Positions 34,650-43,237 of a DNA stretch of 62,603 nucleotides are shown here, piece after piece. Positions within the stretch are counted from its first letter, which is position 1. Each line of letters opens with the position of its first letter. Origin of the DNA: Acidobacteria bacterium UBA2161. GTDB lineage: Bacteria > Acidobacteriota > Vicinamibacteria > Vicinamibacterales > UBA823. A program made the position numbers and the translations under genes. The notes under the pieces were generated by a model, which was not told the origin of the DNA, searched no databases, and worked only from the letters and a program-made list of their open reading frames with translations. The stretch is taken from contig DCWN01000001.1 in assembly GCA_002328835.1 (NCBI GenBank), positions 54,630 to 117,232 on the forward strand. The letters are read 5' to 3'.

Positions 34650-34850
34650 ATGCCTGACATGTTCAAGTTGATACCGACGGTCCGGGGCGGTTCGACGAAC
34701 TCACCCCGCGTATTCGAACGTTACGCGACGGTCGATGACGCGCGTGAGAGTTCGAAGCAGCTTATTCACGAGAGCGGTCGTGTGACGCGGGTGATGATCG
34801 TCGCCGACGAGCACCCGCCGCGCTTCGTCGAGTGGATCGAGCGGAGCTGA
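34650..34850 (+). CDS. Small hypothetical protein
   Basis: 66 residues from ATG 34650 (an ATG at 34659 is also possible). One compact beta/alpha-like domain with SSKQLIHESGRVTRVMIVADEHPPRFVEWIERS in outline. No motif or family recognised. It sits alone between DUF3810 and the permease gene. Confidence 0.5.
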   Translation: MPDMFKLIPTVRGGSTNSPRVFERYATVDDARESSKQLIHESGRVTRVMIVADEHPPRFVEWIERS

Positions 34851-34979
34851 CGCCCGGCGTCCCGAATACGGGCCAGCCTGCTCGAATTCGGACACCGCAT
34901 GTGGCCGCCCCCAGCCACAACGTCCGCCTTTTCAGCGTTTTTTCGATCTCTTGAACTGGCACGGGCTTCGCTATCAGTC

Positions 34980-37400
34980 ATGGACATGTCCGAATTGCGC
35001 CAAGCGATACGGCAGGCCGTGAAGCGGCCAGGCTTCACGTCTGTCGCGGTCCTGACCCTCGCCCTGGGCATCGGAGCCGCCACCAGCGTCTTCAGCCTCG
35101 TGAGTGCGACGCTGCTCGGTCCGCTTCCAGTCGAGCGGCCCGACCGGCTCGTCCTCGTGGCCTCGGCCGATCGGACGACTGGCGACGAGCTGTCGGTGTC
35201 CTATCCGGACTTCCTGGACTGGCAGGAGGCTGCCTCCGTTGTCGCGTCGCTGGCCGCGTTCGGCTCGGAGACCTTGATCCTGGGTGGCGATGCCGTCGAG
35301 CGTGTCGCGGCTGAACTCATCACCGACGCCTACTTCCAGACGCTCGGAGTCGAGCCGGTCGTCGGTCGTCTGCCTGCCGGGGGAGCGACCGAGGCGATCG
35401 TCAGCGAAGCGCTGTGGCGACGTCGCTTGGAGGGCGCGACGCGGGTCGCCGGCACGACGGTCTCCCTGAACGGAGTCGAGTTCGATGTTGTCGGCGTGGC
35501 GCCGGCCGGGTTCAACGGTCTCACTGACGAGGCGGATGTCTTGGTGCCGATGGCGAGTTTCGACCTGATCCATCCCGCTTTGCGCCAGTACGGCGTGCTC
35601 GCAGCCAGGGGCACCCGGTGGCATTCGGTCGTCGGGCGCTTGGCGGAGGGTGCCGCTCTAGAGGGCGCGCGCGGCGAGATGGCGACCATCGCCGACAGGC
35701 TGGAATCGGCCTACCCGAGGACGAACGAGAACAAGACGGTTGGCGTGCGCGCCGCGCGTGAGGTGCTGGTGGGTGACGTCCGAGTGTCGCTGCTCGTGCT
35801 GTTTGGCGCTGTGGGCTTCGTTCTGCTCGTCGCCTGCGCCAACCTCGCCAACCTGTTTCTGGCCGCCGGGGCGAGTCGCCATCTGGAGTTCGCCATGCGG
35901 CGGGCGCTCGGCGCTGGGCAGATCCGCCTGGTGCGCCAGGTACTGCTCGAGAGCGGCGTCGTGGCCGTCCTGGGTGGCGTCGGGGGCCTGCTCGTCACGG
36001 CGTGGGCGATCCCACTCATGCTGCAGCTCTCGCCAGTCGACTTGCCGAGTTTCGTGAAGCCGCGCATCGACGCCAGGGTGTTGCTGTTCGCCACGGCGGC
36101 GACGGTGCTGGCGACGGTGCTCTTCGGGTTGGTGCCCGCATTGCGCGGCTCGAGTACCGCTCCGGCTGATGCCGTGCACGCGGAGGGCCGGATCGGGGCC
36201 TCGGCGACGGCCGTTCGATGGCAGTCGCTGTTCGTGGTTGGGCAGGTCGCCGGTGTTTTCATCCTGCTGATCGGCGCGGGATTGATGCTGAGGAGTTTTC
36301 AGCGCGTGCGGGCTTTTGATCCCGGCTTTGCGACAGAGGATCTCCTGACCATGCGCCTGTCGCTGCCGGAGTCGGATCCGAACGCCGATGACGCCCTCCA
36401 GCGAATCGCCGAGATCTCCGAAGCGACGCGTGCGCTGCCCGGCATCGAGTCGGTCGGCATGACGTCGCACCTGTACTTCGGCCAGGGCTACCTGACCACC
36501 CGAATCGTCGCCGAGGGGCAGTCACTGGCGCCTGATGAGGAAGGAGTACGCGTGTACCGGCAGTTCGTGAGTTCAGGATACTTCGAGGCGTTGGGCTTGC
36601 CAGTGGCGTCCGGTCGCGGCGTGACGTTGCGCAATACCGCGTCCGCGCCGCTCGTCGCCGTCGTGAGCCGATCGCTGGTGCGTCGGTTCTGGCCGGAGAC
36701 CGACCCGATCGGCCGTCGCTTCCGTTTCGGCCGGAGCGACGACGCGCCATTCCATGAGGTTGTCGGCGTTGTCAGCGACGTTCGACCCGACGTGACCCGG
36801 TCGGCGAGGCCGATCGATCCCCAGGTGTACACACCGATGGCGCAGAGCGCGTTCGGCCGCGCCACGCCGGGTCTCTTGGTCCGCACGGCCGCGGATCTTG
36901 GCGCGACCGTGTCGCCGATCCGCGAAGCGATCCGGCGGGTCGCGCCGGATGTCGCGGTGTACGAGGTCGCGACGATGGCCCAGTTGCTGGCAGCCCGCAC
37001 GGCGGTTGACCGGTTCAGCGCCTGGCTGATGGGGCTGCTCGGCGGCCTGGCATTGGTGCTGGCGACGGTCGGGGTGGCGGGGGTGATGGGGCAGGTCGTG
37101 GCCCGTCAAACCCGTGAGATCGGTGTCCGCCTGGCGCTGGGCGCGCCTCCGCGCGCCATCGTGGCCAGTCTGGTTCGTCACGCCCTGCGGCTGACGTTGC
37201 TCGGGTTGGTGAGCGGCTGGGTGGGTGCGGCGCTGCTCGCGCGTCTGCTGACCGATTTGCTGTACGGCGTTAGCCCGACCGACCCACGCGTGTTCGTCGC
37301 GGTGTCGATCATTCTCGCCGGGGCCGCGCTCGCGGCCAGCTACGTGCCCGTCCGCCGCGCCGCGCGCATCGATCCGGTCGACGCGCTGAGGGCGGAATAG
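34980..37400 (+). CDS. ADOP-type MacB/FtsX-like ABC permease
   Basis: 806 residues from ATG 34980. Two FtsX-like halves: N-terminal helix (GFTSVAVLTLALGIGAATSVFSLV), a MacB periplasmic domain, the three-helix block LLVLFGAVGFVLLVACANLANLFLAAGASR, a second periplasmic domain, and a C-terminal block ending RRAARIDPVDALRAE. The D-x3-LRAE tail is the acidobacterial 'ADOP' hallmark. Such permeases carry no ATPase and work with separate MacB/LolD-type ATPases; the ATPase at 20533 is a candidate. Probably an exporter of peptides or a stress-sensing mechanotransmitter. Confidence 0.93.
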   Translation: MDMSELRQAIRQAVKRPGFTSVAVLTLALGIGAATSVFSLVSATLLGPLPVERPDRLVLVASADRTTGDELSVSYPDFLDWQEAASVVASLAAFGSETLILGGDAVERVAAELITDAYFQTLGVEPVVGRLPAGGATEAIVSEALWRRRLEGATRVAGTTVSLNGVEFDVVGVAPAGFNGLTDEADVLVPMASFDLIHPALRQYGVLAARGTRWHSVVGRLAEGAALEGARGEMATIADRLESAYPRTNENKTVGVRAAREVLVGDVRVSLLVLFGAVGFVLLVACANLANLFLAAGASRHLEFAMRRALGAGQIRLVRQVLLESGVVAVLGGVGGLLVTAWAIPLMLQLSPVDLPSFVKPRIDARVLLFATAATVLATVLFGLVPALRGSSTAPADAVHAEGRIGASATAVRWQSLFVVGQVAGVFILLIGAGLMLRSFQRVRAFDPGFATEDLLTMRLSLPESDPNADDALQRIAEISEATRALPGIESVGMTSHLYFGQGYLTTRIVAEGQSLAPDEEGVRVYRQFVSSGYFEALGLPVASGRGVTLRNTASAPLVAVVSRSLVRRFWPETDPIGRRFRFGRSDDAPFHEVVGVVSDVRPDVTRSARPIDPQVYTPMAQSAFGRATPGLLVRTAADLGATVSPIREAIRRVAPDVAVYEVATMAQLLAARTAVDRFSAWLMGLLGGLALVLATVGVAGVMGQVVARQTREIGVRLALGAPPRAIVASLVRHALRLTLLGLVSGWVGAALLARLLTDLLYGVSPTDPRVFVAVSIILAGAALAASYVPVRRAARIDPVDALRAE

Positions 37401-37413
37401 CCTCGATCGGTCT

Positions 37414-37557
37414 TCATTCCGCGCGCAGCGTCGTGAACGGATCGACCCGTGTCGCGCGACGCGCCGGGGCGTAGCACGCCGCCAGTCCGAGTGCGAACAT
37501 GAGCGCCGATACCGTGCCGAGGGTGGCCGGATCGGTGCCGCTCGGACACGACCGGTC
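37414..37557 (-). pseudogene. 3' remnant of a second ADOP-type permease
   Basis: 47 codons ending at TGA 37414-37416. The sense is SGTDPATLGTVSALMFALGLA then ACYAPARRATRVDPFTTLRAE, the last membrane helix and tail of an ADOP permease. No start and nothing of the other 750 residues is present. It begins right behind the TAG stop of the HEAT-repeat gene and is in the same reading frame as it. It converges on the intact permease gene with a 13-bp gap. A deletion or insertion joined the HEAT gene to the end of a permease gene. Confidence 0.8.
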
Positions 37558-39072
37558 CTAGGCTCCCGGCGGCCGCGGGTTCGGGTTCGGGTTCGGATTG
37601 GGGTTCGGATTCGGATTCGGATTCGGATTGGGGCCGCCGCCTCCGGTTCGGCCGACGCGCGCCAGGGCCCAGATCGCCATCTCGCGCACCTCCGCATCGG
37701 TGTCGCGGAGCCCGGCGATCAGGCCGGCGGTGGCCGCGCGGCTCTCGATCCGCCCGAGTGCCCACGCCGCCTGTTCGCGGACGTCGGCGTCGGGGTCGGG
37801 GGTTTCGAGGACCGAGACGAGGCCCGCGATGGCGTCGGCGTGCTCCAGCCGGCCGAGTGCCCAGGCCGCTTGCTCTCGCACGTCACCGTCGGTGTCGCCG
37901 AGCGCGGCCACAAGGGCGGGCAGGCCCTCGGCGTGCCCGATTCGTCCGAGTGCCCATGCCGCCTGCTCTCGAACGTTGACGTCGGGGTCCGGACGGCTCA
38001 ACGCGGCGGCCAGCGCGGGGATGCCGTCGCGGTCCTCGAGGCGGCCGAGCGCCCATGCGGCCTGCTCGCGCACGTCTCCGTCCGAATCGGGCCGGGTCAG
38101 GACGAGGCCCAGGCCGGCGGCCGCGCGTCGGTCTTCCAGGCGGCCGAGGGCCCAGGCGATCTGTTCGCGCACATTCGCCGCGGCATCCGTCAAGGCGTCG
38201 ATGAGCGCCGGTACCGCGCGCACATCCTCGAGTCGGCCGAGCGCCCACGCGATCTGCTCGCGCACGTTTGCGGCGACGTCGGCGAGGGCATCGATGAGGC
38301 CGGGCACGGCGCGGGCGTCGTCGATCCGACCGAGGGCCCACGCGGCCTGTTCTCGGACCGATGCGTCGTCGTCGTCCAGCGAGCCGACGAGCGGAGTCAC
38401 CGCGCGCGAGTCGTCGAGGCGGCCGAGGGCCCACGCCGCGCCGCGTCGTACCTCCACCACGTCGTCGTCGAGCGCTTCGATCAATCCCTCGACCGCTCGC
38501 GAATCGCCCAACCGCCCGAGCGCGCCAGCCGCCTGAGCGCGCACGCGCGCGTCGCGGTCATTGAGCGTGCCGACGAGGGGTTCGACCGCGCGGCCATCGT
38601 CGAGCTGTCCCAGCGCACGCGCGGCGTTCATGCGGACGCCCCACGCCGCACCATCCAGGGCGTCGAGCGTCGGCTGGACGGCGGGACCTCCAATGCGGCC
38701 CAGCGCGCGCGCCGCTTCCTGGCCGGGTGAGGTCGGTGGCCACTCGCGGTCGTCCAGCCAGTCGATCGACACGGAGCGCCCGGCGAACTGCCGGATCCGG
38801 CACTCGACCGTCGGCGTGTCGGTCGTGTCGCCGAGAAGTGCCACCAGCAGCGGAACGACCGGTTCGACGCCGTCGTCGAACCGGCCCAGCTCACACGCCG
38901 CATCGGCGCGCGTGACGGCGTCGGCGGCGTAGAGCTCGGTGGCGTGCGCGCGCAGATCGCTCGAGAGTGTCCCGACGGCGTCGAGCGGGATGGCGGGCTG
39001 AGCGCCGGCGGCGCTCGCGACCGCGACCGCGGCCAGGAGCGGGACGAATGTCTTCGATCTACTAGTCACCAT
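37558..39072 (-). CDS. Secreted HEAT-repeat protein with Asn-Pro repeat tail
   Basis: 504 residues from ATG 39072. A signal peptide (TFVPLLAAVAVASAAGAQ) is followed by a short Cys-containing region and about 11 HEAT/PBS-lyase-type repeats of 31-33 residues, each with the helix VREQAAWALGR or close to it. The end is a run of at least nine Asn-Pro pairs after four glycines, coded by a GGTTCG-type hexamer repeat at 37577-37629. Repeats are so regular that the solenoid is probably a protein-binding scaffold. An operator copy (39096-39111) lies 24 bp upstream of the start, shared with the repressor gene at 41551, so it is probably the regulon's output. Confidence 0.85.
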   Translation of the reverse strand: MVTSRSKTFVPLLAAVAVASAAGAQPAIPLDAVGTLSSDLRAHATELYAADAVTRADAACELGRFDDGVEPVVPLLVALLGDTTDTPTVECRIRQFAGRSVSIDWLDDREWPPTSPGQEAARALGRIGGPAVQPTLDALDGAAWGVRMNAARALGQLDDGRAVEPLVGTLNDRDARVRAQAAGALGRLGDSRAVEGLIEALDDDVVEVRRGAAWALGRLDDSRAVTPLVGSLDDDDASVREQAAWALGRIDDARAVPGLIDALADVAANVREQIAWALGRLEDVRAVPALIDALTDAAANVREQIAWALGRLEDRRAAAGLGLVLTRPDSDGDVREQAAWALGRLEDRDGIPALAAALSRPDPDVNVREQAAWALGRIGHAEGLPALVAALGDTDGDVREQAAWALGRLEHADAIAGLVSVLETPDPDADVREQAAWALGRIESRAATAGLIAGLRDTDAEVREMAIWALARVGRTGGGGPNPNPNPNPNPNPNPNPNPRPPGA

Positions 39073-39095
39073 GACTGGGTCTCCGACGTGTTGAC

Positions 39096-39111
39096 TGCTG
39101 AAAAATTAGCA
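39096..39111. promoter_or_regulatory. Predicted BlaI-type operator O3 upstream of the HEAT gene
   Basis: TGCTGAAAAATTAGCA: inverted TGCT/AGCA half sites with an 8-bp A/T-rich spacer. The same 16-bp pattern occurs twice upstream of the repressor gene. It sits 24 bp before the HEAT gene ATG, where it would block transcription. Confidence 0.75.
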
Positions 39112-39187
39112 TCTTCGTGCAGACCTTCGCGGCGCCGCCGCGGCCCGGGCTCTGATCGAGCACGGGACCGCGGCCGCGGGCGAATCG

Positions 39188-41548
39188 CTAGGGCTCGTCG
39201 TTGCCCGGCGGGTTCGGGTTCGGGTTCGGATTCGGATTCGATCGGCCCGAACGGCCGAGCGCTTCGATGATCATGCCGCGGACATCGGCGTCGGCATCAT
39301 CGAGCGCGTCGACCAGGGCATCGGTCGCGCGTGAATCCCGAATCTGCCCGAGCGCCCAGGCGGCCTGCTCGCGGACATCTTCGTCGGCATCGGTCAGCGC
39401 GGCGACCAGTCCGTCGATCGCGTCGGCGCTGCGCAGGCGGCCGAGGGCCCACGCCGCCTGTTGCCGCGCGTCGGCGTCGGCGCCGTCGAGTGCGGCGACT
39501 AGGTCGGCGACCGCGGTGGCCCCACGGATGTTGCCGAGTGCCCAGGCGGCCTGCTGCTGGACGTCGCCGTCCTGGTCGTCGAGGGCTGCGACGAGGCCTT
39601 CGATCGCTTGCTCCGCACGCATGTTGCCGAGCGCCCACGCGGCCTGCTGGCGCGCGTCAGCGGTTGCCGACATCAGCGCCGCGACCAGGCCCTCGACGGC
39701 CGACGCGTCCCGGATCGTCCCGAGGGCCCAGGCCGCCTGCTGCTGGACGTCGCCGTCCTCGTCGTCCAGCGCCGCGACGAGTGCCGCGACCGCGCCGGCA
39801 TCACGGATGGTGCCGAGCGCCCACGCGGATTGTTGCCTGGCGCCGTCGCCGCCGTTCGCGAGCGCGGCGCGCAGCCCGTCGATGGCCGCTGGATCCCTCA
39901 GCGTTCCGAGAGCCCAGGCGGCCTGTTCCTGAACGTCCGGATCGCTATCGCCGAGCGCGGCAACTAGCGGCGCCACCGACTCGCGACTGCGCATATTGCC
40001 GAGCGCCCACGCGGCCTGCTGCCGCACATCGGCGTCGTCGTCGTCGAGCGCCGCCGCGAGCGCGTCGGCGGATCCGGTTCGGCGGGCTCGACCGAGCGCC
40101 CACGCCGCGGTCGAGCGGACGTCGGCGTCACTGTCCGAGGTTAGCGCGTCGGCCAGCGCGGCCAGCGCGCGATCGTCCCTGACCCGGCTCAGGGCGCTGG
40201 CGGCCTGTTCCCTGACGGAGGCTTCGGGATCGCCCAGCGCCGTAATGAAGGCCTCGACAACGCGATCGCTGACCTCACTCGTCTGAGCCTCCGCCTCCAT
40301 GGTGACGGCCTCGCCGATCGCCTCCGCGAGCTCGGCTGCAACTTCTACGTCCGCATCTTCCAGGGCTATTTCGAGATCCTCGATCTCGGCCTCCACCCGG
40401 CTGGTGTCCTGGGCTATCGGCGCGCTGGTATCGGAGGTTGGCGTGCGCGCCGACGGCTCGACCGCCGCGAGCGCCAGCGCGAACACCGCGATCGCCGCGA
40501 CCGTCAGGCCCCGGAGCGCGCGCGGAATCACTCGTCGAACGTCGGGATCCAGAATCGCCATCAGTCGTCCCTCCAATTCCGACCGTCGGGCCATCGCCAT
40601 CGTCGTGGCGGCGGCCCATTCCATCGGCTGCGACTGTGCGATGTCGAGGAGATGCGCCGCGTAGTCGGACGGCCGCGTGCCCATCGCCAGGACCTGGTCG
40701 TCGCACGCGCGCTCACGCTCGACGCGCAGCCGTCGGGCAGCCAGCCAGACCATCGGGTTGAACCAGTGGATCGCACAGGCGAGCTGGGCGATCGCCTGAA
40801 CCGCGCAGTCGCGCCGCTGAACGTGAGCCAGTTCGTGGGCCAGCACGGCGGTCCGGCACTCGGTGGGCCATTCGTCCGCGTCGACCGGCAGCAGGATGAC
40901 GGGCCGCGACCATCCCCAGGTCATCGGCACGCTCGCACGGGCACTCCGCAGGAGGCGAACCGAGCGCACCAGGCCGAGGCGATCCGAGAGGTCGTGCGCC
41001 AGATGGCGCCAGCCCGCATCGTCGATCGGCGTGGCGTCGCGTGAAATCCACCACGCCGTGCCGAGACCGATCGCAAGACGCAGCAGGACGATCGCCGCGC
41101 CGGCACCCCAAATCAGGAAGAGCAGCGTCGGCCAGTCGAGTGGTGGCGCCTGGGCACTGCCGGGCGCCGAGGCCTGGGTCTCGCGAGCCGCGTCGTTCGG
41201 AAGCGCCGCAACGGTTTCACGCGCGGTCGGCGCTTGGCGGGTCGATGTGGGTTCGAGGTCGAGCGCGGAGATATCGGCGGTCGTCGCCGGCGCGCCGACG
41301 AGTGCCGCCAGGGGCTGCGGCAGGCTCACGGCGATCGCCGGAAGCCGCCCCGACAGCACCGGCACGGCCAGCGTGGCCACGAGAGCCACGGTCCAGACCA
41401 GATGGCGCATGGCGGCCGACGCGCGGCGCGAACTGGCGACGAGCAGCCCGGCGCCGGCGAGCAGCGCCGCGCTCTTGACCGTCGCGTCGGCGAAGGTCCA
41501 GAGCCAGTCGGGGCCGCTCACCTGCAGGAATGTCAGGAACCCGTTCAT
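39188..41548 (-). CDS. BlaR1-type M56 sensor protease with C-terminal HEAT-repeat domain
   Basis: 786 residues. Transmembrane helices near 25-40, 50-68, 142-168 and 345-364. Zinc site HELAH at 238-242 with a downstream ERERACDD glutamate, in the cytosolic loop between helices 3 and 4, is the M56 protease of BlaR1. Where BlaR1 has a penicillin-binding sensor, this protein has residues 425-760 made of about 11 HEAT repeats (VRQQAAWALGN-type) and an Asn-Pro tail (NPNPNPNPNPPG), predicted outside the membrane. It starts 3 bp after the BlaI gene stop. On sensing an outer signal it would cleave the repressor. Confidence 0.9.
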   Translation of the reverse strand: MNGFLTFLQVSGPDWLWTFADATVKSAALLAGAGLLVASSRRASAAMRHLVWTVALVATLAVPVLSGRLPAIAVSLPQPLAALVGAPATTADISALDLEPTSTRQAPTARETVAALPNDAARETQASAPGSAQAPPLDWPTLLFLIWGAGAAIVLLRLAIGLGTAWWISRDATPIDDAGWRHLAHDLSDRLGLVRSVRLLRSARASVPMTWGWSRPVILLPVDADEWPTECRTAVLAHELAHVQRRDCAVQAIAQLACAIHWFNPMVWLAARRLRVERERACDDQVLAMGTRPSDYAAHLLDIAQSQPMEWAAATTMAMARRSELEGRLMAILDPDVRRVIPRALRGLTVAAIAVFALALAAVEPSARTPTSDTSAPIAQDTSRVEAEIEDLEIALEDADVEVAAELAEAIGEAVTMEAEAQTSEVSDRVVEAFITALGDPEASVREQAASALSRVRDDRALAALADALTSDSDADVRSTAAWALGRARRTGSADALAAALDDDDADVRQQAAWALGNMRSRESVAPLVAALGDSDPDVQEQAAWALGTLRDPAAIDGLRAALANGGDGARQQSAWALGTIRDAGAVAALVAALDDEDGDVQQQAAWALGTIRDASAVEGLVAALMSATADARQQAAWALGNMRAEQAIEGLVAALDDQDGDVQQQAAWALGNIRGATAVADLVAALDGADADARQQAAWALGRLRSADAIDGLVAALTDADEDVREQAAWALGQIRDSRATDALVDALDDADADVRGMIIEALGRSGRSNPNPNPNPNPPGNDEP

Positions 41549-41550
41549 GG

Positions 41551-41934
41551 CTACCGTCCTTCTTTGCGCGCTCGGTCGATGAACGCGGACAGCCGGGCTC
41601 GATCTGCCTTGCTCAGTTGCGCGGACGGCATGTCGAGCAACGCCGCGACGGCGTCGGACGTCGAGCCGCCGAAAAAGGTCTGGACGACCTGCTTCAGCGC
41701 CGAGCGGCGCGCCTTGTCCGGAGCGACGACCGGGAGAAAGACATACCGCGGTCCCTGCTGCTCGTGCCGCAGGTGACCTTTTTCCTCGAGGATGCGCAGC
41801 AAGGCCCGGGTCGCCGAGTAGCTGGGCGGATCGGGCAGATCTTCCATGACCTCGGCCGCGGACGCGCGGCCCCTCCGGTAGACGATGTCCATGATCTGCC
41901 GTTCGCGACGGGTCAGCCCTCTACTCTCTGCCAT
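41551..41934 (-). CDS. BlaI/MecI/CopY-family repressor
   Basis: 127 residues from ATG 41934. The winged helix LTRRERQIMDIVYRRGRASAAEV ... YSATRALLRILEEKGHL is the BlaI DNA-binding domain; VVQTFFGGS near 95-103 is where BlaI-type proteins carry the cleavage site at the start of the dimerisation helices. It would hold its own operon and the HEAT gene off until cleaved by the M56 partner encoded next. Two operator copies lie 33-65 bp upstream of its start. Confidence 0.92.
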   Translation of the reverse strand: MAESRGLTRRERQIMDIVYRRGRASAAEVMEDLPDPPSYSATRALLRILEEKGHLRHEQQGPRYVFLPVVAPDKARRSALKQVVQTFFGGSTSDAVAALLDMPSAQLSKADRARLSAFIDRARKEGR

Positions 41935-41966
41935 GGCGTGGTGGTCCTCGTGTCGGATGTCGTTGC

Positions 41967-41982
41967 TGCTAAAAAACCAGCA
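41967..41982. promoter_or_regulatory. Predicted BlaI-type operator O1
   Basis: TGCTAAAAAACCAGCA, TGCT/AGCA half sites 8 bp apart, 33 bp upstream of the repressor ATG. It is spaced 17 bp, centre to centre, from O2. Confidence 0.75.
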
Positions 41983-41983
41983 G

Positions 41984-41999
41984 TGCTGAAAAAATAGCA
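41984..41999. promoter_or_regulatory. Predicted BlaI-type operator O2
   Basis: TGCTGAAAAAATAGCA, directly following O1 by one base. Both share the A-rich spacer. Two sites in the repressor's own promoter and one before the HEAT gene fit autoregulation plus one target. Confidence 0.75.
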
Positions 42000-42142
42000 C
42001 CAGCCGCCGCTGGTGTCAACCCCCCCGAGACAGCCCCAGGAAATCGGTCGATTCGTCTCGGGGTACAGTGGTCCCGGTCGGCGCCGGGCCGGCGCCGAAT
42101 GACGCTGACGAGGACGAGGACGAGGACGAGGAGGAAGACGCG

Positions 42143-42613
42143 ATGCGAAACCGCAGGGCGATTGTAGGACTCGGGCTTCTGACGCTCGGCGCCGGCCTCG
42201 GCGCGCAGTCGGGCGGGTACCCCCACGCGAACTTCATCCAGCCGGAGGGCATCCGGGCGTCGGCGTCGTACACCCACGTCGTGGAAGTCACCGGCGGCCG
42301 CACGGTGTACCTGGCCGGGCAGGTCGCGATCGACGCGGGCGGCAATCTCGTCGGTCCCGGCGATCTTCGGGCACAGGCCCAGCAGGTCTTCGAGAATCTG
42401 GAAACCGCGCTGGCGTCGGTGGGCGGCGGTTTCGAGCACCTCGTGAAGACCAACATCTACGTGACGGATATGGCCGATCTTGCCGGACTGCGGGAAGTAC
42501 GGAGCCAGTACATGGCCGACCCGCCACCGACCAGCACGCTCGTGCAGGTAGTGCAGTTGGCCCGCGAGGGCTTCCTCCTGGAGGTCAAGGGGATCGCCGT
42601 CGTTCCGGAGTGA
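42143..42613 (+). CDS. RidA (YjgF)-family protein with signal peptide
   Basis: 156 residues from ATG 42143 with GAGGAGGAAG upstream. The signal-like start (AIVGLGLLTLGAGLGAQS) is followed by a RidA domain: YTHVVEVTGGRTVYLAGQVAID, RAQAQQVFENLETALASVGG, VKTNIYVTDMADL and LVQVVQLAREGFLLEVKGIAV. The canonical RidA arginine is preserved only as a lone Arg before LAREGF, so imine deaminase activity is uncertain. Export of a RidA is unusual. A (GACGAG)n repeat at 42109-42132 lies in the leader. Confidence 0.8.
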   Translation: MRNRRAIVGLGLLTLGAGLGAQSGGYPHANFIQPEGIRASASYTHVVEVTGGRTVYLAGQVAIDAGGNLVGPGDLRAQAQQVFENLETALASVGGGFEHLVKTNIYVTDMADLAGLREVRSQYMADPPPTSTLVQVVQLAREGFLLEVKGIAVVPE

Positions 42614-42628
42614 TCGCGGTTTGGTGGC

Positions 42629-43162
42629 TCAGCGTCCGACCGGTCCGAAGAGGACCAGTATGAGGAGCGTCGCGACCACGGACACGAGCCAGCCGATGAC
42701 ACAGACCAGCACCGCACGGGTCGTGCTCGTGAAGTCGAGCGCCTGTCTGACGGCGACGACCGTGGCCACGACGATCCAGAGCGAGACGACGACGTAGATC
42801 GCGGGACCGAGCACCGGCACGATGCCGGCGGCGCGCAGGATGCTCGGCGCCTGGGCGAACCCGGTCGTGCGAAGCAATTGGTGCACGTCGGCGCTCGTTC
42901 GTCGTTCGGCGAGCAGCTGGGTGCCGATCACCATCACGAGCACCGCCCAGATGATCCAGGCAAACAGCGCCGCGAGGCTGCCGGCGACGAGCGCACTGAG
43001 GCTGGCGGCCTGCAGCCCGATCGAGCCGATGCCGGCGCCGACGCTCGCGATGAGGACGACGGCGACGGCCTGGCGGGTCCCGTTCGGGTCGTGCTCGACT
43101 TCCTCGTAGGTGCGCGGGCGCAACTGCGCCGCGCCGATCATCCGCTCGGTGAAACTCGACAC
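42629..43162 (-). CDS. YIP1-like membrane protein
   Basis: 177 residues from GTG 43162. A short soluble N-terminus (RMIGAAQLRPRTYEEVEHDP) precedes five hydrophobic segments (VAVVLIASVGAGIGSIGL, LVAGSLAALFAWIIWAVLVMVIG, GPAIYVVVSLWIVVATVVAV, LVCVIGWLVSVVATLLILVLFG). The build is that of the YIP1/DUF1282-type family. Function unknown. Convergent with the RidA gene. Confidence 0.7.
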   Translation of the reverse strand: MSSFTERMIGAAQLRPRTYEEVEHDPNGTRQAVAVVLIASVGAGIGSIGLQAASLSALVAGSLAALFAWIIWAVLVMVIGTQLLAERRTSADVHQLLRTTGFAQAPSILRAAGIVPVLGPAIYVVVSLWIVVATVVAVRQALDFTSTTRAVLVCVIGWLVSVVATLLILVLFGPVGR

Positions 43163-43237
43163 TATGCTTGCGGACTATACTGGTTCACGCGGTGCTGGTC
43201 TATCGGTGCCGCGTCTTCCCCCAGGAGGTCGCTCCAG

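Noticed and set aside
37577..40280. CRISPR-like tandem repeats in the 37.5-40.3 kb region
   Set aside because: The repeats are about 93 bp, in frame and code for HEAT units; no unique spacers between identical repeats.
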